Notes under the pieces: generated by a model
Databases searched by the model: none
What the model was told of the DNA's origin: nothing
Seen by the model: only the letters and a program-made list of their open reading frames with translations
Made by a program: the position numbers and the translations under genes
Part shown: one piece after another, positions 58,300 through 64,000 of the stretch
Layout: every line of letters starts with the position of its first letter
Position numbering within the stretch: position 1 is the first letter of the stretch
Source of the DNA: Bacteroidales bacterium
GTDB lineage: Bacteria; Bacteroidota; Bacteroidia; Bacteroidales; UBA10428
Direction of reading: 5' to 3'
NCBI GenBank assembly: GCA_016934395.1
Contig: JAFGSZ010000036.1
Span: forward strand, 62,001-126,000
DNA: 64,000 nt

Positions 58300-59583
58300 T
58301 TAAAAATTCCAATAATTATATGAATTGATTAAAGTCTGCCTTTCCATTTCCAGCATCAGCAACTCCTGTTTTTTTAAGGCCATATCTTTGAATAAATTTT
58401 TGAGATCCATAACAGATATTTCCCCCAAAGAGAGTTCTGCTTGATAGGTACTGATTAACACATCATACTGTTTTATCTGATCCTTTGTTAAAGCTTCTCT
58501 TTGTTCGAGAGATAAAATTTGATTTACAATTTTTTGTTTCTGAATATCCGTTTGTTTTATAAAATATTGCTTTTCAAAATCAAGGGTATTCAGTTCAATA
58601 GTAGTTTTTTGCTGTTGAAGTTCCCGCTGATGGCCATCAAAAATAGTCCAGCTTAAGGAGAGGCCCGTGCTAAATCCAAGCCGGTTAAACTTTGGCAGGT
58701 AAACGGCATTTAAACCGGCATTAGTAAACCAAAATAATTGGGGCCTGTATTTTTGTTCGTAAATGGATTGTTCAGCCAACAGGTTTAAACTATCGAGATT
58801 ATATGACAGTAGAAATTTCGAAGTAACTGGTGTTTCGGGGATTAATTCAAAATTATTTTTCTGAATATCAACCAGAGTAGTATCGTTGATTCCACAAATA
58901 AGGTTTAAATCATACAGGTTATTTTTGTAACCAGCCTGAGCGGTTTTATATTCTGTTTCAAGGTTACTTCTTTCTATTTGTAAAAGCATCAGATCCCTTT
59001 GTTTATAAAGTGCATGTTCAACCAGCTTTTTTAAAACAATGGATTGGTCATCAATTTGATTTAAAAGAGACAGATTGTTTTGGGCCTGTGTTTTTGCTAT
59101 CAGGCATAGAATATACTGATAGCCTACGAGTTGTTCGAGCTCATGAATTGTAAGCGTAATGTTGTTATTATTTATCTCTTGCGAAATGCCGGCTTTATTT
59201 GAGTATTTCCGGAATACAGAATTATTGAGCAGAGGCTGCTGTATTAAAATTCCTGCCTGATATTGCCCGCCATCTGTAGAAGCCAGGTCATATCCTGTGT
59301 AATTTTTTGCTTCATTAGACACCCATTCAAAACGGTTTGAACTGTTGTTATGCGAAACAATGGGTGCAAATAAAATGTTGCCTTCCAGGCTGACTTCAGG
59401 TTTTGACAGCACACTTTTGACCTGTTTCAGATCAAGAGAGATAATTTCATTATCATTGGTCTTTTGGTGTATTAGCGGACTGTTGTTTTTTGCTTGTTCG
59501 AGATAATAATTTAAATCACGGATTTGCGCATGTAATACCGAAGAAAAGAATAAAATCAACAGGTATAAAAAAAGCATTTTCAT
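58300..59583 (-). CDS. TolC-family outer-membrane channel
   Basis: Outer-membrane efflux channel of about 427 residues. A signal peptide (MKMLFLYLLILFFSSVLHAQ) is followed by two alpha-helical and beta-strand repeats. SPLIHQKTNDNEIISLDLKQ resembles the first helix of the family, and GEISVMDLKNLF the second. The frame reaches 59670, but I chose the ATG at 59581-59583, 11 bases after the kinase stop. It is the exit duct of the RND complex encoded downstream. Confidence 0.9.
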   Translation of the reverse strand: MKMLFLYLLILFFSSVLHAQIRDLNYYLEQAKNNSPLIHQKTNDNEIISLDLKQVKSVLSKPEVSLEGNILFAPIVSHNNSSNRFEWVSNEAKNYTGYDLASTDGGQYQAGILIQQPLLNNSVFRKYSNKAGISQEINNNNITLTIHELEQLVGYQYILCLIAKTQAQNNLSLLNQIDDQSIVLKKLVEHALYKQRDLMLLQIERSNLETEYKTAQAGYKNNLYDLNLICGINDTTLVDIQKNNFELIPETPVTSKFLLSYNLDSLNLLAEQSIYEQKYRPQLFWFTNAGLNAVYLPKFNRLGFSTGLSLSWTIFDGHQRELQQQKTTIELNTLDFEKQYFIKQTDIQKQKIVNQILSLEQREALTKDQIKQYDVLISTYQAELSLGEISVMDLKNLFKDMALKKQELLMLEMERQTLINSYNYWNF

Positions 59584-59594
59584 CTTCTTACCGA

Positions 59595-60836
59595 TTAAAT
59601 TATTTTGGTGATTGTAAAACAATGCATTGAGTTTTTTGTGTAATTTATTTCCAAATTGTGAGTATCGCAAATATTTTTAATAATGGCCAACCCCAAACCA
59701 TAAGACTTTGATGTTCCTTTTACAAAACGATTAAAAATGGTTTTATTGGTCAGGGAATTGGATTTGCCGGTGTTACAAATTATTAATTCATGATCACGAA
59801 TTACCAATTTAATGCTTCCCCCGGTGTTATTGTGATTAATGGCATTCGAGAGCAAATTGTTCAATAATATATCAGCAAGCTGATTGTTTATCAATAGCGC
59901 AAAATCCTGTTCGAAAATAAGTTCAACAGTTAGTTTTTTTGATTCAAAAAGCGGTGTTAACTCTTGTATTTTGATATCAACCAGATCTTTAAATGAAATA
60001 TTCTTATCTGCTTTAAATTGTTTATTTTCAATTTTAGCAAGTAAAATAAGACTCTGATTTAGTATTGACAACCGCTTAAGGGCATTAATAGATGTCAGCA
60101 CTTTTTTAAAAGTCTCTTGGTTTAAATCTTGTTGTAGTACTTCTTCCAAATTAAGCAAAGTAACAGCCAGAGGTGTTTGAATTTCGTGCGAGGCATTTTC
60201 TGTAAATTCCTTTAGAGAAAGGTAATCTGTTTTTAATTTTTCGGTGAGGATTTCTATTACTTTATTCAAACGGTCAAACTCATCAATATCTGATTCTAAT
60301 AGCGTTATTTTTTTCTTTTCGTTAAAATTGAAGTGTTCTATAGTAAACAAATTCTGTTCAAAATTTGCCCATATGGTTTTATTCATTTTTTTACTAATAA
60401 AAAATGAAATTCCAAAAACAATTAAAAGTATTACGAACAGCGAGAATGCTAAAATGATTACCAGGTCTTCATTTTCAAAAACAGATTGGCGCAGTTTTAT
60501 GGAATAAAAAGAGCCGTTTACTTTTATTTCGTTCGAATACTCGAGGTATGGCTCTAATTCATTTTCTGTGCTATCCTGAATCATAATCTTTCTGAATTCA
60601 GGCTCACTAACCCTTAACTCATTTATTTTTTTAACTTCCAGAATAGGATAAAGATTAGGCATTTCGTCTGTTTCTGTAATATGTTTAATCAGCAAATTTT
60701 CTTTATCAATTAATGATTCCTTTGTTTCGTTCAGTATAATTTGGTGCAGGGCAAAATATCCGGCTAAAGAGCATACTAATAAGATAGTTGTCAACAGGGA
60801 AAGAAAATTGCGGTTTACTTTATCAAGAAATTTCAT
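59595..60836 (-). CDS. Membrane sensor histidine kinase of the RND operon
   Basis: Sensor kinase of 413 residues. The TM helices lie at about 13-32 and 128-152, with a periplasmic loop of about 95 residues between them. The HisKA motif is ENASHEIQTPLAVTLLN (His near 217), and the HATPase has LLSNAINHNNTGG and KSYGLGLAIIKNICD. The start overlaps the regulator stop by four bases. It is probably the sensor that controls the pump genes directly downstream. Confidence 0.93.
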   Translation of the reverse strand: MKFLDKVNRNFLSLLTTILLVCSLAGYFALHQIILNETKESLIDKENLLIKHITETDEMPNLYPILEVKKINELRVSEPEFRKIMIQDSTENELEPYLEYSNEIKVNGSFYSIKLRQSVFENEDLVIILAFSLFVILLIVFGISFFISKKMNKTIWANFEQNLFTIEHFNFNEKKKITLLESDIDEFDRLNKVIEILTEKLKTDYLSLKEFTENASHEIQTPLAVTLLNLEEVLQQDLNQETFKKVLTSINALKRLSILNQSLILLAKIENKQFKADKNISFKDLVDIKIQELTPLFESKKLTVELIFEQDFALLINNQLADILLNNLLSNAINHNNTGGSIKLVIRDHELIICNTGKSNSLTNKTIFNRFVKGTSKSYGLGLAIIKNICDTHNLEINYTKNSMHCFTITKII

Positions 60837-61510
60837 AAATCAGAAAATTTATAACCCATCCCATAAATGGTTTTGATATAGTCATTTCCCCCTGCATTTT
60901 TGATTTTTTTGCGAATATTATTCAAGTGTGTGTAAATAAAATCAAAGTTATTTGCCATATCAATATTGTCTGCCCACAAATGTTCTGCAATGGCTTCTTT
61001 TGTTAAAACCCTGTTTTTATTAATTAAGAAAAATAGTAATACATCATATTCTTTAGGGGTGATTATTATTTCGTTACCGTTTACACTGACGGATTTGCCG
61101 TCGGTGTTTATGGAGATTTCTTTAAAATTTAAAATGTTTGTACCGTCAAAATGCCGGCGTCTGAGTAAAGCTTTAATTCTGGAATTCAGTTCAGAGAGTT
61201 GAAATGGTTTTGTCATATAATCATCGGCACCCAAATCAAGTCCAAAAATTTTATCGTCCAGCGAATTTTTTGCAGAGATAATAATCACACCGGCTTTTAC
61301 CTGAAACTTTTTTATAGTTTTAATCAAGTCAAGACCACTACCCCCGGGAAGTGTAATATCCAACAGAATAATATCGTACTCATAAATAGATAATTTCTCA
61401 TCAGCCTTTTGAAAATTGTCTGCAAGATCACAAATATAATTTTCCTTAATAAGGTAGTTACTTATTGTAATGAGCAAATCAATTTCATCCTCAATGATCA
61501 ATATTTTCAC
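60833..61510 (-). CDS. OmpR/PhoB-type response regulator of the RND operon
   Basis: DNA-binding response regulator of 225 residues. The receiver has ILIIEDEIDLLITI and the phosphoacceptor Asp near 51 in YDIILLDITLPGGSG, with the switch Lys in DYMTKPFQLSELN. A winged helix follows at about 130-225, with ITPKEYDVLLFFLINKNRVL and YIKTIYGMGYKF. It is first in the operon and overlaps the kinase by four bases (ATGA type). It likely regulates the efflux genes. Confidence 0.95.
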   Translation of the reverse strand: MKILIIEDEIDLLITISNYLIKENYICDLADNFQKADEKLSIYEYDIILLDITLPGGSGLDLIKTIKKFQVKAGVIIISAKNSLDDKIFGLDLGADDYMTKPFQLSELNSRIKALLRRRHFDGTNILNFKEISINTDGKSVSVNGNEIIITPKEYDVLLFFLINKNRVLTKEAIAEHLWADNIDMANNFDFIYTHLNNIRKKIKNAGGNDYIKTIYGMGYKFSDL

Positions 61511-61726
61511 AAGAAAATATTTAAATTAATAAATTGGACTTGTGTAACTTACCATTAAAGATATTTTCATTCTCGTGTGTAAAAAATCTGAAAATATTTT
61601 TAATGAACGTTTCATACTACAAATTAACGGATTAATTCTAAAGGAATTCTAAAGAACAGTAATGGATTCTTTCTCAATAACAAAACAATATTATGTTTAA
61701 CATGCAGATATTTAAAATATTGTATT
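61511..61726. other. Upstream region of the efflux operon
   Basis: Contains TATCTTTA, one base off TAnnTTTG, upstream of the response regulator gene on the minus strand. No coding frame is convincing. Confidence 0.4.
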
Positions 61727-62359
61727 TTAGTTTATTTTCCAGGGGAAGAAAAAGCAGAAAAGGACTGGCTGGTCTAGGCTTATTTTATCGAGGGCGGATT
61801 GAGGGCAGGCATCAATACAAATCTCACAATTATTAGGGCAGAAATTTTTTGTCTTTTCATCAGATTCCAGTTTTGCATTGGTTATTACTCCGCCTAACCA
61901 GAGCCTGTTTCCGAATTTTTTATTAATTAATAAGGTATTTTTCCCGATGCTGCCCAATCCGGCCAGTTCTGCCGAATGCTTCAATGAAAGAATTCCTCTG
62001 CCATGTTTTTTTCCCGAATCCCAAAATTCGTATGGTTCAGATGATGGAATGGGGACTGATAAATATCCTTTATTTTCAATCTTAAAGGATAGGCGTAATG
62101 CCAGGGTATTGATTTCCTGTATAAGCTAATTTCTAGCCAGGGTGTATGGGGCATTGGATTTAGAAATAAAAGTTCCTTTTGGGAATTGTTTACCAAATAT
62201 GATAACTGAGCCGGCATTGGGAAGAATATCATTTGGATGAAATCCATCCGGGGCATCCTGAAACCTTTCAATTCCGGCAACACCGCATACATCGGCACCC
62301 ATCCGGTAGGCGGTTTCTTTAATGGCCCTGTTTCCTATTTTATTTAACGCTTCTTTCAT
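61727..62359 (-). pseudogene. QueG-like iron-sulfur protein, disrupted
   Basis: A decayed gene of the epoxyqueuosine reductase-like 4Fe-4S family. The first 77 codons (MKEALNKIGNRAIKETAYRM, then SVIIFGKQFPKGTF and YTLARN) end at an in-frame TAG (62126-62128). The same frame continues with LIQEINTLALRLSFKIENKG, ELAGLGSIGKNTLLINKKFG and the cluster motif CPNNCEICIDACPQSAL. A single nonsense codon therefore breaks it. The C-terminal end after SLDQP is also lost, and a short unrelated tail ends it at 61727. The second cysteine set expected in the family is missing. It is most likely a pseudogene. Confidence 0.8.
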
Positions 62360-62433
62360 TTTACTAAAGTTGCATTATAAGAATTGAGCCTGGAAAGAGA
62401 AAACACAATATCGATTATATAAAATTACATGCA

Positions 62434-63714
62434 TTAATGAAAAAAAATATACCCGATAAAAATTGCTGCAAGTATTCCGGCAGCATCGGCAATCAGGCCA
62501 CAGGTAACGGTATACCTCGTCTTGCGAATATTCACTGCGCCAAAATATACAGCCAGGGTATAAAATGTAGTTTCCGTTGAACCCTGGAATATAGAAGAAA
62601 GGCGTCCCACAAAAGAATCCGCACCATAGGTTTCCATAGCTTCTACCATTAATCCCCGGGCGCCGCTCCCACTCAGCGGTTTCATAAATGCGGTTGGTAA
62701 TGCGTCTACAAAATCAGTATTCAGGCCGGTCAATGCAATTAATTTTGCCAGGCCATCGGTTAAAAAATCCATAGTTCCGGATGCCCTGAATACTCCGATA
62801 GCCACGAGCATGGCTACCAGGTAGGGGATAATTTTAACAGCTACGCCAAAACCTTCGCGTGCGCCTTCAATAAACGTTTCATACACGTTTATTTTATTTC
62901 TTACTCCAAGAAAAATAAAGGCAATTATAAAAGTGAAAAGGATAAAATTTCCTCCAAATCGTGAAATTACTTCGATCTCACTTTGATTTAGGCGGATTAA
63001 AAACCAGATGATGCCGGCAATCGCTAAAGAAAGGCCTCCAAGGTATAACAACACAATCCAGTGCAGCAGGTTAATACGCTGAACAATAGATACAGCAATT
63101 AAACCGGCAATAGTTGAAAAAAACGTGGTAAGCATTAACGGGATAAATACATCACTTGGATTGGCCGCCCCGCTGGCTGCGCGCAAAGCCATAATGCTTA
63201 CCGGAATAATGGTTAATCCCGATGTATTTAGCACCAGGAACATAATTTGGGCATTAGAGGCGGTATCTTTTTTTGTATTTATTTGCTGAAGTTCTTTCAT
63301 GGCTTTCAGGCCAAGTGGAGTAGCCGCATTATCCAGACCGAGCATGTTGGCACAAAAATTCATAAGGATGGATCCCATGGCCGGATGGTTATCGGGAATC
63401 TCAGGAAATATTTTTTTAAAAAACGGGGCAACTAGTTTTGATAAACCATTCACGGCCCCTCCTTTTTCACCTATTTTCATAATACCCAGCCAGAGGGTCA
63501 TTACCCCGATGAGGTATATAGAAATCGTAACGCTGGTTTCAGCCATTTTAAATGTACTTTCCACAATATCGGAAAAAACATGTAGATCAGCAGTTCCAAA
63601 AATAATGTTCAGGTGTTCGGCAAAAAAGTCGCGGAAATAATATCCGATAACCCTGAACAATGCTACCAGGAAACCAACAATAAAAAAACCTACCCAGATG
63701 TAATTCAGTACCAC
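62434..63714 (-). CDS. Fused SpmA/SpmB nucleoside-recognition membrane protein
   Basis: Polytopic membrane protein of 426 residues. Both halves of the Firmicute spore maturation pair appear in one chain. The first half has LNIIFGTADLHVFSDIVEST and GAVNGLSKLVAPFFKKIFPE. The second has FIEGAREGFGVAVKIIPYLV and LPTAFMKPLSGSGARGLMVE. This is the nucleoside recognition (Gate) family, which includes nucleoside transporters and FeoB-like gates. Bacteroidota do not sporulate, so the role is different and unknown. It lies beside the QueG-like pseudogene. Confidence 0.85.
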   Translation of the reverse strand: MVLNYIWVGFFIVGFLVALFRVIGYYFRDFFAEHLNIIFGTADLHVFSDIVESTFKMAETSVTISIYLIGVMTLWLGIMKIGEKGGAVNGLSKLVAPFFKKIFPEIPDNHPAMGSILMNFCANMLGLDNAATPLGLKAMKELQQINTKKDTASNAQIMFLVLNTSGLTIIPVSIMALRAASGAANPSDVFIPLMLTTFFSTIAGLIAVSIVQRINLLHWIVLLYLGGLSLAIAGIIWFLIRLNQSEIEVISRFGGNFILFTFIIAFIFLGVRNKINVYETFIEGAREGFGVAVKIIPYLVAMLVAIGVFRASGTMDFLTDGLAKLIALTGLNTDFVDALPTAFMKPLSGSGARGLMVEAMETYGADSFVGRLSSIFQGSTETTFYTLAVYFGAVNIRKTRYTVTCGLIADAAGILAAIFIGYIFFH

Positions 63715-63762
63715 GGAATAAATGTTTTATAATAAACAAATATAATGGATTATCTTTATAAT

Positions 63763-63784
63763 GGCGCAAGCGTCCGCTTGTGCC
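63763..63784. repeat. Palindromic repeat, REP-like
   Basis: Stem GGCGCAAGCG / CGCTTGTGCC with a two-base loop and a single wobble mismatch. It lies in the gap between the SpmAB gene and the RNase R gene. Such elements recur in many Bacteroidota genomes, but only one copy is seen here. It may also act as a terminator or 3' stabiliser of RNase R mRNA. Confidence 0.6.
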
Positions 63785-63807
63785 TTCATTAAATCTTTTA
63801 GGCAAAC

Positions 63808-64000
63808 TTAATCAACCAACGCAAAATCGAGTTGTTTTTTGGGCAGATTCGCCCTGAGAATTTCCACTTTAACATGATCGCCCAGCTGGTATTTTTTGCG
63901 GGTACGTTTACCAATAAGGCAATAATTGTCTTCATCGTATTCAAAATAATCGTCCACCAGATCGCGCATAGATACCATTCCTTCGCATTTATTTTCAATA
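63808..64000 (-). CDS. rnr: Ribonuclease R, C-terminal fragment
   Basis: Partial gene, cut by the window edge. I translated the open frame by hand: GMVSMRDLVDDYFEYDEDN and then LIGKRTRKKYQLGDHVKVEI, ending KKQLDFALVD and TAA at 63808-63810. This is the C-terminal S1 RNA-binding domain typical of RNase R, a 3'-5' exoribonuclease of the RNB family. A different frame of similar extent here is a shadow. The catalytic domain lies outside the window. Confidence 0.85.
   Translation of the reverse strand, partial: IENKCEGMVSMRDLVDDYFEYDEDNYCLIGKRTRKKYQLGDHVKVEILRANLPKKQLDFALVD

Noticed and set aside
62126..62128. TAG recoded as an amino acid
   Set aside because: No pyrrolysine machinery is seen, and the gene also lacks its C-terminal end, which fits decay better.
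61981..62298. A 105-residue frame overlapping the QueG-like pseudogene
   Set aside because: It lies in a different frame and has no family resemblance. The true frame continues through the TAG on both sides.

Overview
The window looks like ordinary chromosome of a Bacteroidota bacterium, probably Bacteroidales or Marinilabiliales-like. The main signs are promoter -7 boxes of the form TAnnTTTG before several genes, a DnaG without zinc-ribbon cysteines, a fused SpmA/SpmB protein, a PorT-like barrel protein, MORN/YwqK repeats, large PAS histidine kinases and AT-rich DNA. I see no insertion sequence, prophage, CRISPR array, rRNA or tRNA. Roughly 10-27 kb is visibly more AT-rich than 43-64 kb.

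Layout. 1-6.7 kb: truncated MFS transporter, exonuclease III, RsgA, a membrane hybrid histidine kinase and an unrecognised 237-residue protein. 6.7-11.1 kb: PolA, an ArsR regulator with its own promoter and terminator, and a polyprenyl diphosphate synthase. 11.2-20.7 kb: a co-directional minus-strand run (flippase, dUTPase, TPR lipoprotein, EnvC-like protein, RsbW-like ATPase, YbeY, MnmG, UvrC). The MnmG-UvrC gap carries two identical parS-like palindromes. 20.8-28.1 kb: secreted cyclophilin, PheS, a 56-residue membrane protein, RuvB, a MORN-repeat protein, NadA, RpiB, an Rrf2 regulator and a VanZ protein.

28.2-32.4 kb is one unusual 1391-residue protein that joins a GT4 glycosyltransferase, an unrecognised middle region and a phosphodiester glycosidase (NAGPA-type) domain. 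A smaller relative of its glycosyltransferase part lies at 40.5-41.8 kb. 32.4-39.3 kb is a signalling block: a receiver-only protein, a candidate small RNA of about 200 nt on the minus strand, a LuxR-type response regulator and an 11-PAS cytoplasmic histidine kinase. 39.4-47.9 kb: HemW, the second glycosyltransferase, a coiled-coil membrane protein, a PHP phosphoesterase, DnaG, a sirtuin, a barrel protein and an NTF2-like lipoprotein. 48.2-53.7 kb: secreted GH9 and GH3 glycosidases, which could together degrade beta-glucan-type polymers. 53.9-61.5 kb: a two-component system in one operon with TolC, adaptor and RND pump genes, followed by a PepSY-like secreted protein. 61.7-64 kb: a decayed QueG-like iron-sulfur gene with an in-frame TAG, a SpmAB transporter-like protein, a palindromic repeat and the C-terminal end of RNase R.

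The best candidates for something undescribed are the small RNA at about 32,975-33,183 and the glycosyltransferase/NAGPA fusion. In the small RNA, three A.C mismatches on the plus strand become G.U pairs on the minus strand, which fixes the transcribed strand.
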